Assembly: GCA_001510575.1 (NCBI GenBank)
Contig: LNGK01000002.1
Span: 279,271-343,270, forward strand
Reading direction: 5' to 3'
Length of the DNA: 64,000 nt
Source: Knoxdaviesia capensis
Taxonomy: Eukaryota > Ascomycota > Sordariomycetes > Microascales > Gondwanamycetaceae
The notes beneath the pieces are model-generated. The model ran no database searches, had not been told where the DNA came from, and saw nothing but the letters and a program-made list of their open reading frames with translations. The translations under genes were made by a program, and so were the position numbers. Position 1 is the stretch's first letter. Every line of letters starts with the position of its first letter. Positions 51,686 through 62,576 of the stretch are shown here, piece by piece.

Positions 51686-53509
51686 ATGCGCCGCCTCGTA
51701 TCCCGCCGAAGCGCAGTGTCTTCCGCTCTCGCCCACCACCAGCCCGCCTTCCCCACGTCTTCTCCGTCTCCCGTGCTGCTCGCCCGCTCTCCAATGGCTC
51801 CCGGCTCGTCGTCCTCGCCGGCACCGGCGTCCGCCGTGCGCCGGCTGCACGCCACGGCCCGCCACCTGCAGCCGGCGTCGGCAGCAGCCGTGACGCTCGA
51901 CTCGACGGCCACCAGCTTCCCGCGCTCGCACGACAAGATCGAGAACCCGGCGGTGACGCCGTACTTCCTCGACAACAAGTTCCTGCTGTCGCACACCGCC
52001 AAGTTCATCGACCTGCACGACCCGGCCACCAACAACCTGGTCACCAAGGTGCCGGAGATGACGCTGCCCGAGCTGCAGGCCGCCGTCGACAGCGCCGCCG
52101 CCGCCTTCCCCGCCTGGAGCGCCATGAGCGTCATCGCCCGCCAGCAGATCATGTTCCGCTTCGTCGGCCTGATCCGCGAGAACTGGGACCGCCTGGCCGC
52201 CAGCATCACCCTCGAACAGGGCAAGACCTTCGCCGATGCCCGCGGTGACGTGCTCCGTGGTCTGCAGGTCGCCGAGGCCGCCTGTGCGGCTCCCGAGCTG
52301 ATGAAGGGCGAGCTGCTGGAGGTCGCCAAGGACATGGAGACCCGCTCGTACCGCGAGCCTCTCGGTGTTGTGGCCGCCATCTGCCCGTTCAGTGAGTTGC
52401 CGACTGTTCCCTAGACTATTCCGCACACGCCACCTACTCTAACACCTCTTGCAGACTTCCCGGCCATGATCCCGCTCTGGTGCATCCCCATCGCCACAGT
52501 GACCGGCAACACCCTCGTGATGAAGCCGTCCGAGCGCGACCCCGGCGCCGCCATGATCCTCGCCGAGCTGGCCACCAAGGCCGGCTTCCCCGACGGCGTC
52601 ATCAACATCGTGCACGGCGCCCACCAGTGCGTCGACTTCCTGCTCGACGACCCCACCATCAAGGCCATCTCGTTCGTCGGCTCCAACAAGGCCGGCGAGT
52701 ACATCTACACGCGCGGCTCGGCCAACGGCAAGCGCGTGCAGGCCAACCTGGGCGCCAAGAACCACGCCGCCGTGCTGCCCGACTGCAACAAGAACCACTT
52801 CATCAACTCGGTCGTCGGCGCGGCCTTTGGCGCCGCCGGCCAGCGCTGCATGGCGCTCAGCACGCTCGTGCTCGTCGGCGAGACCAAGGCCTGGCTGCCC
52901 GAGCTCGCCGACGCCGCCAAGGCGCTCTCCGTCAACGGCGGCTTCGAGCCCGGCGCCGACCTCGGCCCGGTCATCTCGCCGCACAGCAAGCAGCGCATCG
53001 AGGACATCATCGCCAGCGCCGAGGCCGAGGGCGCCACGGTGCTGCTCGACGGCCGCGGCTTCGCGCCCGCCAAGTACCCCAACGGCAACTTCATCGCGCC
53101 GACCATCATCACCGGCGTCACCCCGTCCATGACGTGCTACCAGCAGGAGATCTTCGGGCCCGTGCTGGTGTGTCTGGAGGTCGACACGCTGGACGACGCC
53201 ATCGACCTGATCAACGCCAACGAGTACGGCAACGGCGTGGCCGTGTTCACGCGCAGCGGCGCCACCGCCGAGTCGTTCCGCCGGCGCATCCAGGCCGGCC
53301 AGGTCGGCATCAACGTGCCGATCCCCGTGCCGCTGCCCATGTTCTCGTTCACCGGCAACAAGCGGTCGATTGCCGGCGGCGGCGCGAACACCTTCTACGG
53401 CCGCCCGGGTGTCAACTTCTACACGCAGCAGAAGACGGTGACCTCGCTGTGGCAGAGTGCGGATGCCATCTCGAAGAAGGCGGATGTGGCGATGCCGACG
53501 CAGCAGTAG
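51686..53509 (+). CDS. Methylmalonate-semialdehyde dehydrogenase (CoA-acylating), mitochondrial
   Basis: Exons 51686-52391 and 52455-53509 give 587 codons (586 aa). An Arg/Ser/Ala-rich start ([20 protein letters not shown]) with [11 protein letters not shown] is a mitochondrial presequence, and the mature ALDH fold starts around residue 85. The ALDH6 type is shown by [13 protein letters not shown] joined across the intron to [33 protein letters not shown] and the catalytic Cys367 in [10 protein letters not shown], where most ALDHs have GQ(V/I)C, plus [13 protein letters not shown]. The enzyme converts methylmalonate semialdehyde to propionyl-CoA, and malonate semialdehyde to acetyl-CoA, using NAD and CoA, in valine and beta-alanine/uracil breakdown. 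It corresponds to human ALDH6A1. Confidence 0.95.
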
Positions 53510-54530
53510 GGCGATAGTGGGGTCCTGACGTATATATTGTAAATCTTTCTTCTATAGTTGTAAGTATTTCAAATCAAGGAACTATATAGTCTGCATGACC
53601 CAGTTGTATACTCTGTCTGAAATATATATGCCTGTCTCCTGCGCGAGCTATTTTTCGTCGCCGTGGTCGCGTACTGCCCCGGACGGAGACGACTCCACTT
53701 ATCCCGCAGCGGCTCGCCGAATCGACAGCCTACGATAGCTTCCTAACTCCACAACAAGGGAGAACAGACCCAGTTGACAGATCTTCACAGCTGCACAGCA
53801 AAACGACCCGTGGCAGAAACGACTTTGGAAGGGTGACAAACGCAGATAAATAATTCCGAAGCTACCACGCAACGCCCATCCTCACATCCCATCCCATTCC
53901 ACCACGGAACGTGACCCCATGCCACCGGATCCTGACCACACGAGCAGAAGAAAAGACAAGGAACCGACAGAAACCAACAGAAACCAACCAGAAAAACAAG
54001 AGCCTCAAACCCCCGAATACAGCACCGGTCAAGCCCACAGAAGGGGGCCCCCCCGTCCAAGTCTTCGTTGAAGAAACACACCCAACGACACCAAACCAGC
54101 CAGAGCAGACGGAGCATACGGAAGGGCGGGAGAAAATTAGAACGAAGATGACGACAAAACACTGCAAGAACAAAAAAAGAAGAAGAAAAAAGAAAAAGAA
54201 AAAAAGCCTCCGTTGGACATAGAGAGAAAAAGAGAGAACCCATCAGAACAGAGCCAGGAAACGAGAACGAGGAACACGGACGACAAGAAGCAAGGTCAAA
54301 AGCGACGAAGAGCAGAAGAAATAATAGGAAAAAAAGAAGAAAAACGCCTCACGCTCGTCCAATATGAAGACACCCCCCCCACCCACCGCCAAAAGCACAC
54401 ATAGATCCCAGCGAAAAAAAAAGAAGAAAAATAGGGATACTCTCCAGCACATCCAAGTCCCAATTACTCTCGCCTCCCCCGTCATCCCCCCCCTTTTCAC
54501 CTGCATTTCCCCACTCCGGAGCTCGGCCGC
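53510..54530. other. Convergent intergenic region
   Basis: About 1 kb between the dehydrogenase and the monooxygenase stop codons. It is A/G- or A/C-rich on the plus strand, with several homopolymer runs and only spurious short frames. Confidence 0.5.
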
Positions 54531-56884
54531 TCAGTACAACGACGCCGCAGTGGCCGTCGGACTCTCGGGCGAGTTGCCCGGCAGCTTGAGGAACCCGTCG
54601 TAGTACGAGTCCAGCCACCGCGCGGCCATCTCACCCGCGTCGTCGGCCGACGCGTCCCACCGCCCAATCGACCCCACATAGCCGTCCGGCCGCACATTCA
54701 CAATCGCGACTTCGCCCGGCCCCAGACTGCCCAGCCACTTCGTCGTGCACAGCGTGCCCCGCGTGTCCAGCTCCGGCACGTCGTCCAGGTAGAACGTCCA
54801 CCGGCTGTCCTGCAGCAGCGCCGGGAGGTCGGAGATCTCGATCTCGGATTTGGGCATGGTTGCTGCAGAAGAAAGAAAACACAACTTAGTAAAATGGCGC
54901 ACATACCTGGTGGGCAGGGGTAATGGGAGGAAAAAGAAACTCACTGATAAGTGCAAAGGTAAACAGGTGGCTGACGGCGGTGTACCGCTCGGGCCGCTGG
55001 TACAGATCCTCCGGCGCCTGCAACCGCGGCTGCGCAGCGTACGACGAGCTGGCAGCCCCCGACAGCTTGCTGATGAACGACTCGGCCGACGCAATGGCCT
55101 GGCAGAAGGTCTCGAGGAACGGGTTAGACTGCTGCACGTCCCACATCAGCAGGTATATCCGGAACTGGCCCAGCATGGGGATGTCCAGCTGGATGTCGAC
55201 CGGGTTCGAGTCGATGTAGCGCGACACCTTGGCCGGCGGCAGCAGGCAGCCCGGCCGCGCGTCGCCCATCAGGAACGTGTCCTTGTCGACGCGGTTGATC
55301 ACGCTCGGCGCGTACTCCGCGCCAATGCCCGAGATGAACCGCACATTCGTCTTGAAGTTCTCGGCCAACGCCACATTGTTGCCCTCGGCAATCTGGTTGG
55401 CGTGCTCGTAGTCAAAGTTCACCAGGTCCAGCGCAATCTTGCGCCGCTCCTCCCCGTAGCTCTCCAGCAGCGCCGGTTTCGCTAGTCCGCGCACCGCCAG
55501 GTTGAGCTTCCACGACAGGTTCCACGAGTCGTGCATCGACGTGTTCATGCCCTGCGCCGACTTGGGCGAGTGGGTGTGACTGGCATCTCCCGCGAGGAAC
55601 GCCCGCAGGTGCTCGTCCGAGAACCGGCTGGCCACGCGCTGGCCCACCTGGTACCGTCCAAACCACTCAATGTACTTCCAGTTGACCTCGAACGGCGCCA
55701 TGATCTTCTTGGCGCGGTTCATGATGAAGTCCTGGCCCAGTTCTCGTCGGTCGGCCTTGGGGCCCGACTTCAGCTCGATGTACAGACGAGTCATGTTGCG
55801 CTCGCGGGGGATGATGAGGATCGAGCCGTGCTCTTGCGAGTACACCAGCGTTTTGGACCAGATATCGGGGAAGTTGGTGATCAGTTCGCCGTCCAGCACA
55901 CCCCAAATGGCGGCCTGCGACATTCCTATCGCTCGGACATCGGGGATGCTCTTCCGGACTTTCGAGTGAGCGCCGTCACCTGAAAAGAAGAAGCAAGCCT
56001 CAGTTAGTATATGGAAGCGGAATAGTCCACGGCCCCCCACACACACAAGGGAGTGCAGTAAGAGAAAAATATGGGGCCGTGGCATTGGCAGGGAAACAGA
56101 AATCGGGACCAAAACTTACATCCCACCAGGTACTGGGTGAGAGTTGTCCTCCGGTCCTGGGTGACGTTGGTGCGGCAGTTGACCTGCAACGGGCCACTCT
56201 TGTTTTCGGAGACGTTATACGACTCGAAGGCTGTGTTCCGGCGCACTTCGATGCCGCGCTTCTTGAGGTCGTCGATAAAGATGCTCTCAACCATTCCCTG
56301 GTGCACGAGAAGGATGTACGGGTCGAGCACGTCGATGATCGGGGGGTAGTGCACCTCCCGGCCTAATCGGTGGAGGGGTTCCTCGGCGGTACTTCGCCAG
56401 AAGGAGATATCGTAAACGCGGACACCGCGCTGCAACAACGGGTCGGCAAGGCGCATCTGACGGAAGGTTTCGATTGTCTTTGGTTGGAGACCGTCGGCTC
56501 TGGGGGCGGGAGAAAATGATTATCAGTTAGAAACACGCACGCATGTCAAAACGAAGACGGACACACAGTCACAAAGACACATCAACAAAACCACGGCAAC
56601 CGGGGGACTCGGTATTACCTTCCGACCGGCGTTTGGTCAGCGCGGTCATCAACAATCTCAACCTTCACGCCGTAACGGGCCAGGTTGGCAGCCAGCATCA
56701 AGCCGGCCGGACCAGCACCAACAATGCACACCTGGCAGCGGCTCGGGGGGTCGGGCATGCTGCGAAGAAGCATGAGATCGGCGGTGGACGCATCGATGTT
56801 CGCCATCATGGCCTGGGGGCGGGTGTCGCCGGTCTGGACCTCCATGTCGGTGTCCGAGTGGACAACTCCTGGAGCCATAGTCAT
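54531..56884 (-). CDS. FAD-dependent aromatic monooxygenase, phenol 2-monooxygenase-like
   Basis: Four exons (56884-56619, 56499-56120, 55979-54945, 54862-54531) give 671 codons (670 aa), the size of fungal phenol 2-monooxygenases. The FAD/NADPH-binding motif is [12 protein letters not shown] (about 54-65), the DG motif is [13 protein letters not shown] and the GD motif is [36 protein letters not shown] across the first splice site is typical of the family. The C-terminal thioredoxin-like domain includes [18 protein letters not shown]. The family adds an oxygen atom to phenolic rings using NADPH and O2. The actual substrate (simple phenols, resorcinols or a secondary metabolite) cannot be told from sequence. 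No cluster of related catabolic genes is visible beside it. Confidence 0.92.
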
Positions 56885-59201
56885 GGTGAAGGAAGGTTGC
56901 TGTGTAAAAATAATTTGGGAGGTGTTTTCGGTTGGGTTGCTGGTGGTTTTGCGGGAGAGAGGGACCAAGGAATCTCAGAAAGGCGAGGAGGCGAAAATCG
57001 ACAAAGGAAAAGCGAGGTTCGGGATGAGTGGCTCGATACAAGAGATGTCAAGTCAATTGTCTACGGATAGCGAAGCAATTGAGTCCGGATTAATCAAGGG
57101 GTTCGCGAGGAAGTCGAGGCCGGATGCGCGGAAGGACGGATGGGCGGAAAAAGGCCGCCACAAAGGTGAAAATCGATAGATGGACGGAGAAAAAAAACGA
57201 TGGAAGGAAGATGAAATTCTATGTAGAACGACGAAAACGCTCAGTTCTGAAAGAGGCTATTTCCGTATCGATGGCCTTGGCTGGCTGTATCAGACGTTGC
57301 TGCGACGGTTATCAGAAGGACCGGCGATCGAGGTCTACGCCACTGGAAATAGTGGTTTGATGATCGACGAATTTATCCTGTTTGATATCGCCTATTCAAA
57401 GACGACAACAGTGATAGAAGGAAAAAGTCAAGCGAGGGAAATGTCGCGATATCGATTGATTCTTCTGTTTTTGATTTCCTGGAGAAAAGAGATATCAAAG
57501 GGACTAAAGTTCGGGGGACGAAGTTCGCTGCGTTCGCTCCACGAGCTACTTGTACGAGCAAGTGGGAGGAAGGGGGAAAAAAGGTGGGTGGGTGGACGGT
57601 CCAGAACAAAACAGAAAATAGATATAAAATGATATATATATGTCGATGAGGGTTTATGTGATAGGTCTGGAAATGGCGGCGATTGCGGAAAAGGCGAAAA
57701 ACGAGTTAGTGATAAAGAGCCGATGGAAGATGCAGGCTTCTGATGCGAGTCTAGGTCAGGGCGGAATGGAAAGAGGAGAAGGCCAGCACAGTTCAGAGAT
57801 CCAACAAGACAGACAGTCACAGCTGCATATCCGTGGAGAAGAGGCCAACCAAAACGGCAAAGCTTCGAATGCAGACGAGGCGGGATGTGCGAAACGAGGG
57901 GAGGAAGAGAGAGAGAGAGAGACAGGAGGGAAGAAGGAGAAAAAAAGACAGAGAGAGATGCACAATACCTGTAATATGCATGTGCCAACTACTGTTGAAC
58001 AATGTACACAGCACGCACCGACAAGAAGCGAGGGAAACACAGGCTGAACAGGACAAAACGAGGCGGCTCTGGGACGGGAGTTGAGGAGGAGGGATGAAGA
58101 TAGTCTCAAGGGCTATATCGGATGGAAATGCCGTGGTGAGTGGGAAAGGGCATGTGAGTGGCCGCAATGGTGTCGTCGTATGGGTGTAGCTATCGTCGAA
58201 CGGATTTCAGATCAACCGCAGCGGCCGGCGCAAGACGAGCCCGAGACAAAGGTGTCGGAGGCGGAGGAAGAGGGATGGAGAGAGATTGAGGGGATATAGA
58301 GAGAGGGTTGGAGAGAGAGAAGAGACACCGAGGAATCTAGAGGATAGAGACCAAGAAGGGACACGGGAAGAGAGCACAATCGTCGGATAGGACGAAAGAA
58401 GAAGAGCAAGAAACGGCGGGATGAAGAGGGAAAAAAGGAACCGGAGACGGAAGATCCAAAACGAATTGGGTCCAAGAGGAAGAAGAAAAAAACAAGGAAG
58501 AAACAGCAAGATTATTGGTCGGGGAAATCGGCGCACGGTACACACTGTGGCCACGGTGCAGGCACTGTAGGGATGTCGTGCTTGGTGGATTGGCGGCAGT
58601 TGAGCACGGGCCAGGCCGTTCAAGGTTGGGGGGTCCCGCTCAGAAGTGTACAGTGTTAAGTGTGGACAGTGCACGCGCCACAGTGCGCCGGCCACCGGCG
58701 AGGCTACGAAATGCAAGATCACGAACTGCGGCTTCACATTGCGATAAAGAGGAGAAGAACTGCCCACGAATACACCGCTCGCTCTTGAAGTCTTTCTTTC
58801 CCTTGCTTTTCTTACTGCCGGCAGCATTTCACACCACCAAGCCAGCATCGTCATCAAATTCGACAGTAGTATGCAGGGTCCTCCCAACCTTTCCACGGCT
58901 CTCACCTCACCAGCACGCCGCTCCCGGAGCCCAATCCCGGGCTGCTGGGAACAGACACATCAGACACAATCAAAGGGTTCAAACGGGCCATTTATCGTTC
59001 TAGTTTGCTGTTTCTACGTATCAACCTTGGGTGGCCGGGGTTTGGAACATGTGCAGTACAGTACCTACTGGGGGGAAGATGTGTGGAAAGGGGGGAGAGA
59101 CCCTTCACGAGAGAGAGGGAGAGAGGGAGAGAGAAACCCTTTGGGTGTCCGGAGGAAGAAGGGAAGAGGAGGGGCGCGGATCTGGATTTGTCGTCGGACG
59201 T

Positions 59202-59255
59202 TCACACACACACATACACACACACACACTCACTTACTCACTTACTCACTCACTT
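59202..59255. repeat. CA microsatellite followed by CACTTACT repeats
   Basis: An imperfect CA run passes into tandem ACTCACTT-type units. It is a simple repeat with no evident function. Confidence 0.75.
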
Positions 59256-60424
59256 CATAAGCATGCAGGTAGTGTGCGTGCGTCCTGGCGTTCGTTATGG
59301 TGACGGAACTGAGTAACAGACTCCGCCAGCCGGCCTTCGCAGAGATAGAGACAGAGAGGGGGGGAGGGGGTGGATGAACTCGTCCAGCCCACTCTCTCTT
59401 CACAGGTTCCCACTCTGCAACTTCCATTCGGAGATGCTTCGCCCACAGCTTGTCCCGAATACCCCCAAGAGAGGGGAGGAGTGGATCGTATCTTCACCAA
59501 GGTGTCCGTAGTGAAATATTGCCAATTGCGAGGAGGGGGTGGAGTATCAAAGAATAAAAAAAAATAAAAAAGAACAACATCCATTCATCGCAGAACAGCA
59601 AAAAAAAGGTTCGATCAAGTGCGGGCATGACACGATACTTCGGCAGGATGGGCTGATTTTTTTTCCAGAGGGGAGGGTCTTTTTCCTTCCTCAACCCCCC
59701 CGTTTCTGGTGTCCCGGTGCTCTTTGACTTATACTACCCACACTGCACGTCCTCTGCCGACTAGGAGTGGTCGAGACAAGACCCGTGGAGAATCATGTTA
59801 TTTAGGCATTATTTATGATGATTATTCATTCAGTATTATTCCGGATGGCTCGATTCCCGCTCGAAGCAACGCAACCCACGATAACCTCAAGGCTGGACTA
59901 TCTCTCTACGTCAACGTTCCCCCTTTCGCGGTAATCTTCGCCACTGCTCCAACGTGCTCTTCTCTGAGCCCGGGCCAATTCGTCCACTGGCTTCTTTTCC
60001 TCCGAGGCCAAGCCGTGATCCCGGCGTTGGAGTGTCTGTGGAGTCTGGTTTTGCCGGCTGCCGTTCTGGTTTCCCATAACCCGCACACTAACGAAAAAGG
60101 AACTCTGGCCCTAGCCATGGAGGGAAAAAAGAATAAACGAGCCCGAAACTTTAAAACTGGCTTCCCCCTCCTCGTACGTTTTCCTGTTTGGCAGAGTTGT
60201 CCATATTTCCGTTGTTTGTCCAGTCGGTGTCGTTCTTTTTTTGGCCTTGCCCTGGCCCCAAGCAAAAGACAGGAAGGAAGAAAAAATATGTCGTACGTTG
60301 TTTTGCTGGTCATGTCATGGCGCTAACCGTTATCTCTTATCTGCGGCCAATGGCTGGCCGTCTAGTTCAGGAACAAGATTGTGTGCAGGTACTGCTGGCC
60401 CAATATGCGAAACCCTAGTCACAA

Positions 60425-60480
60425 GTCGTCGTTTGTCGTCTGTCGTCTGCCGTCTGCCGTCTGCCGTTTGCCGTGTGCCG
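60425..60480. repeat. Degenerate 7-bp tandem repeat (GTCTGCC-like)
   Basis: About seven diverged copies of GTCTGCC/GTCTGTC/GTTTGCC follow an AAACCCTAG word. The unit variation suggests an old minisatellite. Confidence 0.7.
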
Positions 60481-61450
60481 TGCTTCAGACGTCTTGAGTG
60501 CAAACTGCAAAGCACACACAGTCTGGCTTCCTTCGCATCCTTGTATCTGCATGTCCGCTTCGCTCTCAACGCCCCTTCTCCTCAGATCTAGGCCCCCGTC
60601 GCCTCGTCCGACAAAGTGTCAGAAGACCACCTTGGCCACGATGAAATCAGCCCACTACAGTCAAAGTCCACGTCTGACTGCTCGGGGCGTTTCCCCTTTT
60701 CTTTCTTTGAATATTCAATATTGCATTGATATAGGTTCACATTTCCGCCCGCCTCACTTATCGGTTCCGCTATCTGCATGTGGTTGGCAGCAGTGCCCAG
60801 AAATTCTCTGACCGCCATCAGAACGGGGGAACCGGGGGCGTGGTGGTTGGAGACTCTGCAGCTGCAATGTGTCTGAAACGGGGAAAGGTCCGGGCGGATG
60901 CCTAGCCGGCACGTGGCCCAGGCGGGCCCTCGCCCGTGATATATGAGCAGTACATTTGGTGTCCTGCAGTTATCATTTCGGCTCTTCCAAGATACCACTG
61001 CACGGCAACAAGACGCGCACAAGAAGGACACAAGAACCGAAACAGTCAGGTATGACTATATTATATTCATTTGATAATGCTTATAATGCCGCCAATAATG
61101 CTATTAACACCCGGGGGGCAACCGCGCTGCCGGGCCAGATAAATCCACGGTATGTGTCGGTAAGAGTGTCGATCTGGACACTCCGGAGAAGAAAAATTAC
61201 AGAAAATGAAAATGAGGGTATCAACGGGGTACCACGAACTAGAAGAAAAAGAAACGAAAAAAGGAAAAAAAAAAGGAAGAAAAAAAGGAAGACGCTGTGC
61301 TCGAGGTCCCCGGTGCCGCACAGCAGCGAATAGAAAACCAAAGAGGAGGAAAAGAACGAAACAAACGAAGGAATAAAAAAAAAAGGAGGGGAAGCCCCTC
61401 TCGCACCACGACCATCACCACGGTCCGGCGCTGTGGACAGAGTGGACGTC

Positions 61451-62530
61451 CTACAACCACACCGCCAGGACCCCCACCGCCGCAACAACACCCCACGCCG
61501 CCCCGGGCCGGCCCGCACCGACCACACCCGCACTCCCGAGGCCATCGTCCGGCCCAGCCTGCGGCCGCTGGCCGCCGAGTCCGCCGTTCGCGTCGGTGTT
61601 CTCGCCGACCCGCTGGAACTCGACCTCGGTCGCGTCGCCGGGGAAGAACCGGTCGCCGAGCACGTTGGCCGCCGCCGCGTCGATCTCGTCGGCCGGCAGC
61701 AGCGGGTTGTTGACGGCGTCGCAGCTGGGCCGGTTGTCTTGCGTGTCGATGCGGTTGGTCACCGAGATCGGCAGGTCGAAGATTGTGTAGAAGTTCGTGC
61801 CGTTCAAGCGGAAGTTTTGGCGGATGGAGACCTGCGAGAGGGGGGGTTAACTTCTGGGTTTAATCACTCTGCATCACTCCGCCCCGGAGTGGCTGGCAGG
61901 CTTGACCTCCGCCGGCCTCCGCCACTCTCTCGCTTCACGCGACCACAGACAGGGTGCTACTCACATTATACGATCCGCGCGCACTATCCAGCGAGCGCGG
62001 CTGGCCGTCGCCGACCAGGCAGTCCGGCCACAGCCAGTTGACGTGCTTGACGGTGCTGCCGTCCTCCTGCTGCATGATATTGCCGAACCCGGCGTCGGTG
62101 ACGTTCGTCACGGTGAAGTTCTTGCCGGTCGAGTAGCTCGACAGGAAGATGCTGACGTTGAAGATCTGGCTGGTGCTCTGTGGCGACAGCTGCTCGGGGA
62201 GCGGGATGCGGCCGTTGGCGGTCACGTCGAGCGACAGGTGCAGGGTTTCTAGCGCGCACAGAGTGCTGTTAGCAGGGCTGTCTCCGGTTGGGGGCTGTCT
62301 TGGGTGGTTCTCGCCGTTCTGGTCCGGGTGAGGGCAGGGGGGGAATACAAACCTCCTCCGAGCGGTGTTCCGGGCTGTGGCGCGTTGACCACCACCAGGC
62401 CCGGCGTGAAGATCTGGCCGCCCGCGATGGTGAAGCTTTGTTGTGCTGCTGCCGGAGCTGCGAACAGCAGGAGCAACGCCGCCGGCAACGCCGCCAGGGC
62501 GGTCGATAGTAATGAGCGTGTTGACATCAT
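61451..62530 (-). CDS. Predicted secreted GPI-anchored cell-surface glycoprotein
   Basis: Exons 62530-62353, 62248-61965 and 61831-61451 sum to 281 codons (280 aa). The N-terminus MMSTRSLLSTALAALPAALL followed by LLFAAPAAAQQ is a signal peptide. The mature part has an extracellular beta-type character: FTIAGGQIFTPGLVVVNAPQ, TLHLSLDVTANGRIPLPEQL, IFNVSIFLSSYSTGKNFTVT, with sequons NVS, NFT, NVT and NGT. The C-terminus has a Gly/Ser/Ala-rich region then a hydrophobic end (AAWGVVAAVGVLAVWL), a GPI-attachment signal. I do not recognise a named family; it may be a fungal cell-wall protein. The start codon abuts an (AC)n tract in the leader. The first-intron donor (GTTTGT) is weak but the spliced reading is smooth. 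Confidence 0.8.
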
Positions 62531-62531
62531 G

Positions 62532-62576
<45 letters not shown>

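Larger units (their letters stand above)
56885..61450. other. 4.6-kb stretch without a supported gene
   Basis: Upstream of the monooxygenase. It is rich in purine runs (GA/AG, plus strand) to about 58500, then mixed. It has a CA/ACTC microsatellite (59202-59255), a GTCTGCC-like tandem repeat (60425-60480) and clusters of CACTGT/ACAGTG (58550-58690). Frames of up to 232 codons exist but are compositional. It could hold non-coding RNA or a poorly conserved gene. Confidence 0.4.

Noticed and set aside
54531..54862. C-terminal exon of the monooxygenase as a separate small gene starting at MPKSEIEI
   Set aside because: It joins in frame by a good GTGAGT/TGCAG intron and matches the thioredoxin-like C-terminal domain expected in phenol-hydroxylase-type enzymes.
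58207..58905. 232-codon minus-strand frame in the gene desert
   Set aside because: Dominated by Ser, Phe, Leu and Pro from CT-rich DNA; no start context, domain or conserved motif.
59709..60326. 205-codon plus-strand frame
   Set aside because: Mixed composition with no recognisable domain, and it runs through repeats and homopolymers. Retained only as a remote small-gene possibility.
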